This document shows, piece after piece, positions 10,580 through 21,410 of a DNA stretch of 64,000 bases. Both the position numbers and the translations under genes were made by a program. Position 1 is the stretch's first letter. Each line of letters begins with the position of its first letter. The notes below the pieces were generated by a model. It was not told the origin of the DNA. It saw only the letters and a list, made by a program, of their open reading frames with translations, and made no database searches. The DNA is from Ahaetulla prasina (taxonomy: Eukaryota > Chordata > Lepidosauria > Squamata > Colubridae), in the NCBI RefSeq assembly GCF_028640845.1, contig NC_080546.1, forward strand, positions 19,623,020-19,687,019. Reading direction: 5' to 3'.

Positions 10580-11044
10580 TGTCGTGGTCAGCCAGCAGCC
10601 CATGGAGCTAGCAGCGGAGTTGGACAGTGAGGAGGCTGGGGAGGACCCTGGGCCAGTCCGGGTCTCTGGGGAAGGCCTGGATGAGGGCTCTGCATTGGAG
10701 GCAGAAATGAGGCCAGGGCCATCTGGGAGCAATGTGCGGACTCCAGAGGTGGACAGCAGAGAATTAGAGGAACAGAAGGAGCCTGTTCCTAGTGCATGCA
10801 TGCAAAGAGCTTCCAGAAGGCAAGAGTCACTAAAGTAAAAAGGATGACTCGGGAGTAAGGGCAGGAGATGATTGGCCCCTCCCATAAGGCTTAAAAGAGC
10901 AGCAACGGCTCTTGGGCTCTTTGTAGGAAAGCAATGTTGCTACATTGGTTTCTAGTCGGCGTCTCTTATTTCTGAACTTCATGGGGCTTTGCCAAGAAAA
11001 GCCTTTGGCAGGGTGCCAAAGAAGACAAAGGTTTGTCTTCTTTG
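10580..11044 (+). mobile_element. Solo LTR, 3'-truncated (LTR family 1)
   Basis: Begins TGTCGTGGTCAGCCAGCAGC, aligned with the TGTTGTGG start of the LTRs at 13504 and 21083. It continues through the U3 frame, an ATTGG/CCCCTCCC promoter block and the CTTAAAA TATA-like box, and then the R/U5 side up to the sequence AAGACAAAGG. At that point it turns back on itself: 11017-11029 and 11032-11044 are a perfect 13-bp inverted repeat. The normal 3' terminus is missing. Confidence 0.85.
10584..10838 (+). pseudogene. LTR-encoded acidic/Arg-rich ORF (family 1 copy)
   Basis: 84 codons, open from the first full codon of the LTR. It is rich in Glu, Pro, Ser and Gly (EEAGEDPGPV, MRPGPSGSN) and ends with a basic RASRRQE block before a stop upstream of the TATA-like box. 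Homologous frames exist in the LTRs at 13504, 21083, 61053 and, with frameshifts, 12533 and 62464. No independent ATG promoter context is evident. It is probably the end of a gene reading in from the lost internal region. Confidence 0.6.
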
Positions 11045-11059
11045 ACAAAGACAAAGCGA

Positions 11060-11146
11060 GCAAAGTGCATGCACGGAAGGCCGGGCGCATGTGTGGAAGA
11101 CACACTCACACCCAGTGAACCAGTGGTAAAAATACCCACCACTGGA
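11060..11146. mobile_element. hAT MITE end fragment
   Basis: Ends with AAAATACCCACCACTG, the right-terminus type of the hAT MITEs in this window. The left end is not visible, probably lost in the rearrangement that truncated the neighbouring LTR. Confidence 0.5.
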
Positions 11147-12532
11147 GAGTTGCCAGCAGAGAATGGAAGCAGCAGATCTATGCTTTGTTCTCATTGCCCA
11201 AATTGGTGTTTTTCTGGAAACATAAGGGGACTGAGGTTGATGGGATGGGTTGTAGAAGGCAAAACAAATTGGCTTGAGGGGCAAGTGGAAGAGTTGTACT
11301 AATTCATGATGAGTTGAAAGGGGCATGAACCCAGTAATTTGAGAAAATATCCCAGACAAACTCCTATTGAGTTCACACAAGAATAAAGGAAGGGAGGGAG
11401 AAGTACATTAAGACTTACTGACTTACATAGCACTTACATAACATTGATTTCTGGTCTTTTGTAGAAGATGACCAGACTGAGACCAAGAGCATCATCCATT
11501 TGGAATTGCTACACTTCCACAAGAAACCTAAGCCCAGTCCCCCATGAACTCCACTGACTCTCACTGAGCACTAATTTGCCTTGTCAATTAGTAGATTAGA
11601 TTCTTGTATATAGGTAGCATAAAAAAACTCATAGTACTTTTGAATTCTATCCCAGCTCCTGATTTCTTGTGCCTGACATCTACCTTGGAGTACCAACAAT
11701 AATAAACAAAAAAGAATAAGCCTTACAATCCTATTTGGCAAAAAAAAAAAATGTATTGGAATTCCAAGACACTTATTTCTAAGTACAAGTAGCCATGATA
11801 AGGTCAGCTGAAATTTAATGAAGATAATGAAAGGCACTAATTGCTGTGCAGCTAATACTATTTTTCTTGTTACTTTTCTTTTTGGAATAGGTCTTCTCTA
11901 TGAAAAATTGAAGATAAACATAACTTATTAATAATGAATAATACTTAATGCTTAGCAATAATAACAAATATGTGTAAATATTTTCATAATATAATCCACA
12001 TCAGCAGCATTCTACTGGAAATTAAACACATAATTAAGACAAATTAAGAAAGAAATTGAAGTGTATGCTTCGTTATTTCAATAATTCATGTAAAAACCCC
12101 AATTTAATTGTAATGACTATATTTTTGTCTTATTTACTTCAATGAATATGATGTGCTCATTTCGCCCATTATTGTGCATTTGTGTAATGTATTTCCCCAT
12201 TCTCTACTTGTGTCAAATTTCATTTCTATCCACTACTTAGCCTAGAGCCTTCTAGTTGCTATTATCATGCGACTTTAGTCTGTTTTTAAACATAGTTAAC
12301 TCCACTGTACATAGAGTTGGTGGTGCATAGATATCTCAAAGTACATTTCCAAAGGAAAAGAAGCATCCATAATTTTGGGTAGCTTCTTGGGCAATGAATT
12401 GAATTTGGTTCTCTGTTTATAGTACTATATGTGAAACGCATACTGTAACTAGCTTTGAGATTTTTTTTAAAAAAAAATATCCCTTCAGTAAAATGTGGAG
12501 AGAACATAAACTACCAGTGATGTGCATTTATG
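11147..12532. other. No feature recognised
   Basis: About 1.4 kb of AT-rich sequence. Frames such as 11571-11837 (-) and 12286-12507 (-) lack recognisable domains. Confidence 0.5.
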
Positions 12533-13086
12533 TGTTGTGACCCAGGCCCAAGTAGGTAGTAGTAAATTTAGTCCATGGAAAAACAAACTTTATTTAAACA
12601 GCTGGGAATTACTTCATTTCCAGCATCATTCAACTCTAAGTAAAACAAATGCCTCCCAACACAAATTCCTCAGTTATCTAAGTTATCTAACTTAGTCCAG
12701 TTAGGCAAACTGCCAAAGGCCCTTCCTGGCAAACATCCAGACGCCACAAAAGCAAAGATGTACACGAAGCGGAAGACGCAACTACAAAGTTGTTTTCCGG
12801 CAAAGCTGAAACACTGATGCTGGTCTGTTTTAAGCCTTATGGGAGGGGCCAATCATCTCTTGGCCCTACTCCCGAGTTGTCCTCTCTGCTTGAGCTGCTC
12901 TTGCCTTCTGGCAGCTCTTCTCATGCATGCATTAGGAACAGGCTCCACCTTTTCCTCTGCCTCACTACTATCAGTCTCTGGAGGTGTGGAGTCCGCACCT
13001 CACTTCCTGATGGCCTTGGCCTCACCTCAGCCTTATTGCCGTCTGACTCCATTGCCAGCTCCATTGTCTGCTGACTGACCACAACA
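12533..13086 (-). mobile_element. Solo LTR (LTR family 1, short subtype)
   Basis: Termini TGTTGTGA...CCACAACA. Flanking 5-mers are TTATG (12528-12532) and GTATG (13087-13091), a 5-bp target duplication with one mismatch. The sense strand is minus: U3 frame, ATTGGCCCCTCCC, CTTAAAA box, then an AATAAA-type signal near the other end. No internal gag/pol is attached, so it is the product of LTR-LTR recombination. The 5-bp duplication fits Ty3/Gypsy or some ERV classes. Confidence 0.88.
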
Positions 13087-13229
13087 GTATGGGCACATGG
13101 AGAGAGAGGGGGGTGGGAGAGGGAGGGAGGGAAGGACAGGGACCAAAGAAAGAGACAACAGCTATTCAAAATTATATGCTAGATCAACAATCACTACCTC
13201 AAGAAACTTGACTATACATTCATTTAGAG

Positions 13230-13397
13230 CAGTGGCCCCCCACCTTTTGGGTACCAGGAACCAGTTCGGTGGACAGAGATTTTTCCAGGGACCAGAGGGA
13301 GCATGGTTTCGTGTGTTGTCAGCATCCTGTGGATGGGGTTGCTGGTTTGCATGGCCCAGTTTCTGGCATTCCACTGACCAGGAACTGGAGACCCTTG
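13230..13397 (+). mobile_element. hAT MITE with perfect 8-bp target duplication
   Basis: Starts CAGTGGCCCCCCACC and ends GGAGACCCTTG, typical hAT termini. ATTTAGAG is present at 13222-13229 and 13398-13405. The opposite palindrome arm (near 14372) has a single ATTTAGAG and no insert, which proves the insertion. Confidence 0.88.
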
Positions 13398-13503
13398 ATT
13401 TAGAGTGCAATTTTAGGATTTTTGGAAGCATTTTTGGAAGGATTTCTGAGATCATACCACTGATCAGATCTTTCAGTAGACAGGAAAAACTACAGGCAGA
13501 AAA

Positions 13504-14107
13504 TGTTGTGGTCTGCCAGCAGCCCGCAGAGCTAGCAGCTGAGTTGGACAGTGAGGAGGCTGGGGAGAACAATGAGCCAGTCCTGCACTCTGGGGAAGGC
13601 CCGGACGAGGATTCTGCATCAGAGGCAGAGATGGGGCCAGGGCCATATGGGAGTGATGCACGGACTCTGGAGCCTCCAGAGGCGGACAGCAGAGAGGCAG
13701 AGGAACAGGAGGAGCCTCTTCCTAGTGCACACATGCAAAGAGCTTCCAGAAGGCAAGAACAGCTAAAGTAAAAAGGACGCTCAGGAGTAAGGCCAGGAAA
13801 TGATTGGCTTAAAAGAGCAGCAACGGCTCTTTGGCTCTTTGTAGGAAAGCAACATTGCTACATTTGTTTCTAGCCTTTGGGTCTCTTGTTTCTGAACTTC
13901 ATGGGGCTTTGCCAAGAAAAGCCTTTGGCAGGGTGCCAAAGAAGACAAAGGTTTATGATAAAGCCAAAGAACTTTTTCCGAAGGACTTTGTTTTGGACTT
14001 AATTTGGACTAAGCTGAGAATGAAGTAATTCTCAGCTGTTCTAATAAAATATGTTTGTTTAGGACTGATTGTGTCTGGTAATAACTACTTGGGTCTGGGT
14101 CACAACA
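13504..14107 (+). mobile_element. Solo LTR (LTR family 1, long subtype)
   Basis: 604 bp, TGTTGTGG...CACAACA, flanked by perfect 5-bp duplications GAAAA (13499-13503 and 14108-14112). It contains a U3 frame, a CTTAAAA box at about 13808 and an AATAAAATATG poly(A) region near 14043. The mirrored palindrome arm shows one GAAAA and no LTR. Confidence 0.92.
13505..13771 (+). pseudogene. LTR-encoded acidic/Arg-rich ORF (best family 1 copy)
   Basis: 89 codons open from the second base of the LTR, without an internal stop. The upstream frame is also open back to 13097 through unrelated DNA, so that N-terminal part is meaningless. Composition: an acidic EEAGE and EAEEQEEP core followed by RASRRQEQLK. 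The stop lies before the TATA-like box. No known domain is recognised. The conservation of phase and composition with the LTRs at 22352 and 44012 suggests real coding history. Confidence 0.6.
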
Positions 14108-14515
14108 GAAAATGAGGTCCACACTTAGAAGTCTTTTTTGTGGGAACCAGACACTTCCTGTACTCTTGCTGCTGGTGTTTCTAACAGAAAAAGAAAATAA
14201 AAAGGAAGAATAGATAACATATAAACAAATACTTAGATGTGGTGATGCACCCGAGATGCAATAATTTTAAAAAGGACCTCATTTTCTGCTTGTGGATTTT
14301 TCTGTCTGCTAAGATATCTGATCAGCACCGTGACCTCAAGACAGCCTTGTAGAAATCCAAACACTGCACTCTAAATGAATCCATAGTTCAGTTTCTTGAG
14401 GTTACCTAGTGATTGTTGAGGTAGTGATTGTTACCTAGCATATCATTTTGATGATCTGTTTTCTCTTTGGTCAGAAATCTAGGCTCTGTGTGTATCTATG
14501 TACGTGTGAGTGTGT

Positions 14516-14531
14516 TTGTGTGTGTGTGTGC
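14516..14531. repeat. (GT)n short microsatellite
   Basis: Seven to eight GT units inside a longer GT-rich stretch (14495-14535). Confidence 0.85.
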
Positions 14532-14806
14532 ACAGACATCATTGTGTAGTTTAAATTGGAAGAGGACAGGCTATAACAATTACAAGTTTTAATGGCCGTC
14601 TACTACTTTCTGCATAGGCTGTATAATTAAATAGCCACCAAGGAGCAAAAGTGGAAGAATCTTATTGCCACCTCCCTTAGACTGAAAGATGCATCCTTTT
14701 ATGCCTCTATAACACAGATGACTGCACTCTATGTCTGATGTTCATGTGAGACACTGAGAATGTGCCAGGAGAATGGTGAAAATTTAGCATCCCTTAGATT
14801 AAATCC

Positions 14807-15163
14807 ACTTAGGGACGCAGTGGCTCAGGGGCTAGGATGTTGAGCTTGTCGATCGAAAGGTCGGCAGCTCAGCGGTTCGAATCTCTAGTGCTGCCGTGTA
14901 ACGGGGTGAGCTCCATTACTTGTCCCAGCTTCTGCCAACCTAGCAGTTTTGAAAGCATGTAAAAATGCAAGTAGAAAAAATAGGGACCACTTTTGGTGGG
15001 AAAGTAACAGCGTTCCGTGCGGCTTTGGCGTTGAGTCATGCAGGCCACATGACCACAGAGACGTCTTCGGACAGCGCTGGCTCTTCGGCTTTGAAATGGA
15101 GATGAGCACCACCCCCTAGAGTCAGCAACGACTAGCACGTATGTTCAAGGGAACCTTTACCTT
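14807..15163 (+). mobile_element. Sauria-type SINE, full length
   Basis: tRNA-like head with A box (AGTGGCTCAGGGGCTAGGA) and B box (GCGGTTCGAATCTC), a unique middle part and a Bov-B-related 3' end (TAGAGTCAGCAACGACTAGC, then CCTTTACCTTTT). Target duplication TTAGATTAAATCC at 14794-14806 and 15164-15176 is perfect over 13 bp. It is transcribed by pol III and mobilised by Bov-B machinery, as known for the family. The best-preserved SINE of this window. Confidence 0.9.
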
Positions 15164-15176
15164 TTAGATTAAATCC

Positions 15177-15635
15177 GTTCCTTTGATATGCTACCAGTAT
15201 AGGGGGGGAAATATACATTGTCAGCTTTGGAAGCCATTTTAGGCCGGAAGCTTCCGTACTGCTACTTTCTCATGTGTGGGAAAGTAGGAGGGGGAATTTA
15301 GTAGAGGGGTTGTCTTTAGACATAACAGCATTCTTCCTGTCAGTCAAAGTCAGGCCAATCCTGCATCTGGAGAAGGAGTGGTCAGAGTGCTGTCTCGAGA
15401 TGAGATGGATAGTGATTGGAGCATGTGATCGACTGAGGAGTGGGGGGATGGTTTTGGGGGTTTTGATTTACTGAGGGGAAACCCAGACCTCTCAGATTCG
15501 GGTTTTCCCAGATGTGCCAGTTTACCTATTCTAGTAAATAGAACTTTGAAAAATACTTGGAGTTTTACTTGAGTTGGGGTTTTTTCTGGAACGCTGACAC
15601 TCATGCTAGATAGGTTCTGGGCCTGTGAAAGAAAA
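15177..15635. other. No feature recognised
   Basis: Moderately GC-rich spacer. The antisense and sense frames of 66-84 codons here resemble nothing I know. Confidence 0.5.
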
Positions 15636-16243
15636 TGTTATGCATGGTACAGAGATAACACAAGCCTTCAAACCATCCCTTTATTGCTCCAAATTTCCCC
15701 AAATGCTCCCACATTTCTGGCCAGTCCCAGAGAAAAGTGATGTAAACCCCGCCCCACACACACACAACCTCAAGCAGCCTCTAGCTGCAAATAGTCCAGC
15801 CCAGTGCTGTGTACCCCCAAGGCTGCACAGCAATAAATCCAGCAGGGCAAATCAAGGAGTTCAGGAAGCAAAGGATCTGGGTAATTAGTCCAGAAAGCCA
15901 CAGCATCTCCTTAAGTCTCATTCCCCTTGGGAAGATGTGTGGGGCACTCTTCTCTCAAGTAGCCTGCTCAGTCTGAGCTGTTCTCGCCTTCTCTCTACTC
16001 TCCGTGCTCTCGGATCAGGAGGGGTGGTCCTTGCTCCTTGCTCCTCGCCTGAGCTTAGTTTCTCATGTTCATCCTTGTTCCTCCCTCTCTACAAGCTGTC
16101 CTAATCCTGAAAGGCCCTAGCCTGATTGGCCCTGCCCTTCCCCATTTGCCTCCGAAGCCAATAAAGTCGCCCCTTCCATCTCTGTCAGCTCAGGTTCCAG
16201 CTTGTCTTCCTCAGCAGATTCAGGCTCTGATGGGGGCATGACA
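15636..16243 (-). mobile_element. Solo LTR (LTR family 2)
   Basis: 608 bp with inverted ends TGTTATGC...GCATGACA. Flanks are GAAAA (15631-15635) and GAAGA (16244-16248), 4 of 5 matching. The sense strand is minus: an acidic frame at the start, CCAAT-like ATTGG, a basic RRxxRR block in a shifted frame near 15975-16016, and an AATAAAGGG signal near 15684. Sequence outside the termini differs entirely from family 1. Confidence 0.75.
15969..16242 (-). pseudogene. LTR-encoded acidic ORF with frameshifted Arg-rich end (family 2)
   Basis: The frame starting at the second LTR base reads V-M-P-P-S-E-P-E-S-A-E-E-D and stays acidic for about 44 codons to a stop. In another frame a DPRARRVERRREQ block follows. 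This is the same acidic-then-basic order as in LTR families 3 and 4, broken here by an indel. Confidence 0.5.
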
Positions 16244-17647
16244 GAAGAAATACGGAGAAAAAGTCATCTCGAAAAGCAAAAAAATAAAAATAAAAAAATA
16301 AAAAAAAATGGGTAAACATAACTAATGGAGTTTTTTCTGGAAAATTGAGTTTCATTTGTCATGGATTCTGTCTCTTGCATTCTATAGGATTTTGCATAAG
16401 AGACTGAAGGCGTCCGATGATTTCATTATCATTGTTCTTTGAACTTTGCAAATAAGGTGGTGTGATATTTTTTTCCATATAGCAATGATGTAAATAAGAT
16501 ATATTATTCTGACTCCCGCCTAAAGTGCATAATCTTTTAACTATTTATATTTTAAAACCCTGATTATGGTGACAATGTATTGGAAGAAAAGAAAAGGACA
16601 TTTATGCATCTTCACTTCCACGAAGCTTAGCCTGATGTTGCCAGTAAGCATTCATGGAAGTCGTGTAGAATAAATGCCTTTATAAGTAGAAAATATTTTA
16701 AAGAAAAAGCCCAGCTCAAATCCCTAGAAAATGCATATATTCAGAGAAATGATATAAAATAGCAGTTAATTTTTGTACAAACATTCTTATCAGTTTGCAT
16801 TTTAAAAAAATGCCTCAAATTTCCCAATCATTTTTGGACTTTTCAAAAGACTGATACACTTCTACAGGTATAAATACAATGGTAAAAAAGGTAAGCAATA
16901 TTTTAACTCACCAAAATTAATGTTAGCAAATAATCAAACATGATCGAACAAACATAACACAAATGAGAAGCTGAGGAAAATAGAATTGGTCAGTTATGTC
17001 TGCTCATCCTCAAAACTGTGGTAATTAAAGGCACAATAAATTCAAAGCAATCCCCGTAATAAAAGCTGAAATAATTTCCAGCAGAAATGATTCCTGCAAG
17101 TCTAACAGGAAAGAGCTCTTACATATTAACAAATTTGGGCTGGAAAATGAACCGCAGTCAAAATGAATCCCTTTCAATCTGGTGCTCTTTGATGTTATGT
17201 TGGGAATGTGATCTTTTTTTCTCCTGGCCAACCTGGAATAGTCTAACTTTGTGTTCTCATATCATCTTTTTTTTGGGGGGGGGGTCGGGGATAGGGGGTA
17301 GGAAAGCCAATTAATTTTTGGCTTATGTGTGATTCAGAAGCAATTGCTCAAAATAGAACTGAAAAGCAACTGTGTGGAAGCTTTGAGAGAAGGAATTTTT
17401 GGGCAGAGGGAATTCTCACCTCATCATTATATCAGCTTTTCAAGTCTTCTTCCTTCTCACTGATGCTATCTCACTATTTCTGTGTTCTTTCTGAAATGAC
17501 CAGCCATACTATTAAGCTAGATGCCAGATTCAGTGACACCATGAGGATTATAAGCAGATATATTAAAACCACTCCGACTTTCCAGCTTCCTGTTCTGAGC
17601 CAGATAGCACTGCCAGCTCAATGAAGGGAAGATGTACTAGTGAGTGA
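16244..17647. other. No feature recognised; A-rich tract and G-run
   Basis: A-rich low-complexity DNA at about 16276-16309, and T8 followed by a G10 run and further G-runs at 17262-17298 that could form a G-quadruplex. The 99-codon frame at 17325-17624 has no recognisable domain. Confidence 0.5.
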
Positions 17648-17925
17648 ATAGAGATTCTCAATCATCCAGGTCATGGTTGTCCCAAAGGTGCTTTTTCAGG
17701 GGGCAACTGGACTTTCTTGTTTTTTTCTTTTGAACATGTTCCTCTTCTCATCCACGAAGCTTCTCCAGCTCTGACAGGATAGTGGGGAATGGAATATAAA
17801 TCCTTCTAGCACTATCCTGTCAGAGCTGAAGAAGCTTCTTGGATGAGAAGCAAAACATCTTCAAAAGAAAAAAATAAGAAAGTCCAGTTGCCTCCTGAAA
17901 AAGCACCTTTGGGATAGTGAGAGAA
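17648..17925. mobile_element. Palindromic MITE (GAAGAAGCTTCTTGGATGAG family)
   Basis: The two halves are inverted copies: TCCCAAAGGTGCTTTTTCAGG with GCAACTGGACTTTCTTG on the left and CAAGAAGCTTCTCC-type, AAGAAAGTCCAGTTGCC and AAAAGCACCTTTGGGA on the right, around a short centre at about 17785-17815. No transposase. The same family forms the outer shell of the nest at 48899-51481. Confidence 0.8.
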
Positions 17926-17999
17926 TACAGAATATTATGAACCACTCTCTCATACTGGTGCACTTTTCCCATGTGTCACTTTGAAGGCTCAAATATAGG

Positions 18000-18478
18000 A
18001 AGCCCCCACCGGCAGTCGAACAACATCTGCTTAACAATTTTCACATCAATTCCCAATGGAAAGCCAAATGGGTCATTGAACGCCCAGTCATAGGAAGACG
18101 TATAAACGGTGCCAGGTTTTGAACTACCTCACCAGCAACAGACAACCCTGAATAGGATTCGCACTTCACACAAGATTCACTGTATAAATAAGGTATCGCA
18201 TTCCCCCCACCCATGGTGACTGCGGAATCGCATATCAAACTGTAGACCACATCATGATCAGCTGAAAGCTGAAAGCGTATACTGGACCAGTATCTGATTC
18301 TTTTTTTTCCAGATAAACGATGCTGCACTTCAATGGTTAGATGGCATCGACATTGGTATCTGAATATAGATCTTTTTGACATTCATATTTTACTCTGTTT
18401 TTAATCTAAGTATAAGGTTAATATACATGGTAAGTCCATGTATGTTGTGCCATATGCTAAATAAATAAATAAATATGA
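18000..18478 (+). mobile_element. Probable LINE 3' end, family uncertain
   Basis: Translation pieces such as CRPHHD and MVRWHRHW-like blocks in shifting frames suggest the C-terminus of a non-LTR reverse transcriptase ORF. The segment ends with ATATGCTAAATAAATAAATAAATA, a typical LINE 3' repeat. The conserved core is missing, so the clade cannot be set. Confidence 0.45.
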
Positions 18479-18539
18479 AGTGAAATAGTGTTTGAATCAT
18501 TTTTCAGGTGCTAAGGATTCAATGAGAAAGGAAGTAGAA

Positions 18540-18952
18540 CAGGGGTGAAATGCTACCGGTTCGCTCTGGTTCGGATGAACCGGTAGTGATAAAAACTACC
18601 GATTCAGGTGAACCGGTAGTTTAAAAAAAGCTACCGGTTTGGGAGAACCGGTAGCTAGCTACCAGTTTGGGTGAACTGGTAGTTTTAAAAAGCTGCCTGT
18701 CCCTCTGAACTGGTATTTCCGACGATCAGCTGTGCCTCAAGGTTTAGCTTTGCTAGAAAGCAGGAAATCCTGCTTTCAAGCAAAGCTAAATCGTGTAACA
18801 CAACTGATCCCCCCACCCTGCTGTTCTACTTACCTTCCCAAGCCTCCTTTTGGCATGGACTGCACATGCGCGCACGTGCAACACATGTTTGGCATGAAGT
18901 GTGCATGCGTGGCCAGCAAACTGGTAGCAAACCAGTTCAGATTTCACCACTG
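18540..18952 (+). mobile_element. Non-autonomous hAT element with ACCGGT repeats
   Basis: Termini CAGGGGTGAAATGC and GATTTCACCACTG. Target duplication AAGTAGAA (18532-18539) / AAGTAAAA (18953-18960). The left half contains several copies of the GAACCGGTAG motif in both orientations. Confidence 0.88.
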
Positions 18953-18960
18953 AAGTAAAA

Positions 18961-19911
18961 TGTTTGTATTTGTGCAGTGGCTCAAATGTCTTTCTGACCA
19001 TCTTAATAGATGTGTAGGAGAAGCCCAAGTTTGGAAAGGTGAATCTTCTAGGAGAGGAGGAGGTTGGGAACTAGATTAAGATCTATCTTTAAAAGTGGAG
19101 TTTGTAGCAGAACTCATGCCAATCTCTGTCACCTCAGATGAACTCATCTCCAATCAGTAATAATATCTGAAGGAAAAAAAATTGTTTCTTGCCACATTAC
19201 AGAGTAGGACAGGCTGAAAACAGATCATGAAAGATGGGGTTGTTCTTAATTTCAAGAACACTGCCTCTGAAAGAGAATATTTGAGAACTTGTCTGACAGT
19301 AATAATTTTCATCCACTATGAGAACTTCTCCTTTGTGCTGGAAAGCAACCACTTGCTTCCCTTCCCCCACTCGTTCTATCACTGGCATATACATGATATG
19401 TGTAAAATAATTATTAACTTCACATTTGCTCTACCTCTCCAACGAGCATCTCAGCTTGTCTTGTACGTGTGAATGGAGTCTTAGATATGAGATTTGCTGA
19501 GGGAAAAATGTCACTAATTCGGAAGTATGAACCTTTGATTCTGGGTTGATTCCTGGTTGCTGAAGTGCACCAGCCTTAAGTTACACATTTACTCAAATTT
19601 AGAAGTCTAGATAAGGCTGATGGTAGTGATTGTAAGATAAAGTATATCAAATGAAAGCTCCGAGCCACATCTCTCTCTCCAAATGATTTCTAAATGGCCA
19701 TGTGTCACTTTTGAAGCAAGAAAATATTTGTCCGTGCTTTTAAAACTGCAAGCAGCAATTCCATCACCCGTTACAATGATGTGCTTTCTTTAATGTCAAG
19801 AAAGCTGCACTGACATAATCATTTGTTTAGGCTGTGGTGCTCCAACTCCTTTTATATAGGGTTGTCAGATTCAGGATCTGGAAATAATTCTTACCTTTAA
19901 AAGTTTTCTTG
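18961..19911. other. No feature recognised
   Basis: AT-rich single-copy-like DNA. Overlapping 65-81-codon frames on both strands near 19197-19472 show no domain. Confidence 0.5.
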
Positions 19912-20239
19912 AAGGGGAAAAGGTTTCCCTGTCAGTCGTGTCCAACTCTAGGGAGCGGTACTCATCTCCATTTCTTAGCCAAGATTGTCCAAAGTCACTT
20001 CTGTGGTCAGGTGGCCAGCATGACTATATGCCAAGGCACACAGAACACTGTTACCTTCCCACTGAAGTGGTACCTATTTATCTATTTGCATTTGCCTGCT
20101 TTTAAATTGCTGGGTGGGCAGGAGCTGGGGCAAGTAACAGGAGCTCATCCCATCACAGAGCGCAGGGGTCTTGAACCCGGACTGTCAACTTTCCAGCTGA
20201 CAAACTCAGCATGTTTAACCCCTGAGCCACCATGGCTCC
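19912..20239 (-). mobile_element. Sauria-type SINE, diverged
   Basis: Runs from the Bov-B-like end (AGTCGTGTCCAACTCTAGGG) to the tRNA-like head (CCTGAGCCACCATGGCTCC) on the minus strand. It matches the copy at 14807 along its whole length but with many substitutions. Confidence 0.8.
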
Positions 20240-20634
20240 TTGAAGATGATATATGTTCATAATGTTGCAATGATGGGAGAAGCAGCCATACTAAGCACAA
20301 CTGTCCCCTTTAAAGGGTTTGTTGTGCCACAAGCTGAAATTAGTTTCATCTTTCCACTTTTCCCCAAAGCTTTCTGGGAATGATAATAAATTGGAAGCAA
20401 TGTGTGTATCCTGTTAATGTACTCTCCTTCTCCTTCTGGACCTAATTTTCAGGCTTCCCTTGGGACAGCAAATGACCTTTACACTGGTATAAGGCTGCAA
20501 TTAAAGTCATTTAATTAAAGGCTGTGTTAAGGATTTAGAAGATTTCTCAGAGCAATATGATCAGTAGGGCAAAATCAGAACAAAAACAGTTAATAGTTCT
20601 TATTTCTTAAGACTGCATTTCTTCATATTATTGG
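20240..20634. other. No feature recognised
   Basis: AT-rich spacer between a SINE and a hAT element. Confidence 0.5.
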
Positions 20635-21149
20635 GATGTACTCAGGGGTGACATTCACATTTTTTCCCTACTGGTTCTGTGGGTGTGGTTCGGTGGGGAG
20701 TCATGTGACTGAGGGTGTGTGGCCAACTTGATGTCACTCACGGCAAGGTGTGGTGCCACCACCCCACCAAGCCACGCCCCTCAAGCCACACTCACAGAAC
20801 CGACAGAAAAGTTCAGCCAAGTCTTCTAGAGTTCAACCTGGCTGCTTCTCATCTCCTTTTCATGCTTGCTCTGTGTGTATGAGCCAGAGAAGGAGGAGAG
20901 AAGCAGCCATGTTGAATGCTGTGGCAGAGAGAAGCCTCCATTGATAGCGGAGCTGCTGCTGCCTTTATGGTTCCCCCTCCCTCCCTTCCTCCCAGGGGTC
21001 AGAGTACCTTAAAGGAACAGTCACAGGCAGCCTACCACAGCTCTCTTCCAAGCAGGCTCCCTTCCCTTCACTGTGAAGGGAGTGTTGTGGTCCGCCAGCA
21101 GCCTGCGGAGCTGGCAGAGAAGTCGGTCAGTGATGAGGCTGAGGAATAA

Positions 21150-21383
21150 CATGGGCCAGTCCTGGAGGCTGAGGAAGGCCTGGATGAGGGCTCTATGTCA
21201 GAGGTAGAGTTGAGGCCAAGGCCATCTGGGAGTGATGTGTGGACTCTGGAGCCTCCAGAAGCAGACAGTAGTGAGGCAGAGGAACAGGAGGAACCTGTTC
21301 CTAGTGCACGCATGAGAAGAGCTGCCAGAAGGCAAGAGCAGCTCAAGCAGAGAGGACAACTCAGGAGTAGGGCCAAGAGATGA
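21150..21383 (+). pseudogene. LTR-encoded acidic/Arg-rich ORF (family 1, one stop)
   Basis: Same phase as the LTR start, with one TAA at 21147-21149. The remainder reads an acidic SSEAEEQEEPV stretch followed by RMRRAARRQEQLKQRG and RSRAKR, and stops directly before the promoter-like block. This is the fullest version of the basic tail in family 1. Confidence 0.55.
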
Positions 21384-21410
21384 TTGGCCCCTCCCATAAG
21401 GCTTAAAAGA
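21384..21410 (+). promoter_or_regulatory. LTR promoter-like block (ATTGG, CCCCTCCC, CTTAAAA)
   Basis: An inverted CCAAT box (ATTGG), a C-rich Sp1/KLF-like motif and the TATA-like CTTAAAA follow the ORF stop within about 35 bp. The block recurs in the family 1 LTRs at 10580, 12533, 61053 and 62464. In the copy at 13504 the C-rich part is deleted. Confidence 0.6.

Larger units (their letters stand above)
13139..14475. mobile_element. Large interrupted palindrome (MITE-like, unclassified)
   Basis: The left arm (13139-13503 plus 14108-14130) is the inverted copy of the right arm (about 14270-14475). Paired blocks are CTGATCAGAT...GCAGAAAATGAGGTCC and CAATCACTACCTCAAGAAAC. The left arm holds a hAT MITE and a solo LTR that the right arm lacks. 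The right arm carries a small internal repeat of the GTGATTGTTG block. It could be an old foldback transposon or a local inverted duplication. I see no transposase. Confidence 0.75.

Noticed and set aside
13162..13734. 190-codon minus-strand ORF
   Set aside because: Antisense of the LTR U3 frame joined to hAT and palindrome sequence; crosses element boundaries.
14807..14890. True tRNA gene
   Set aside because: A and B boxes are present but the rest does not fold as a tRNA; it is a SINE head with target duplication.
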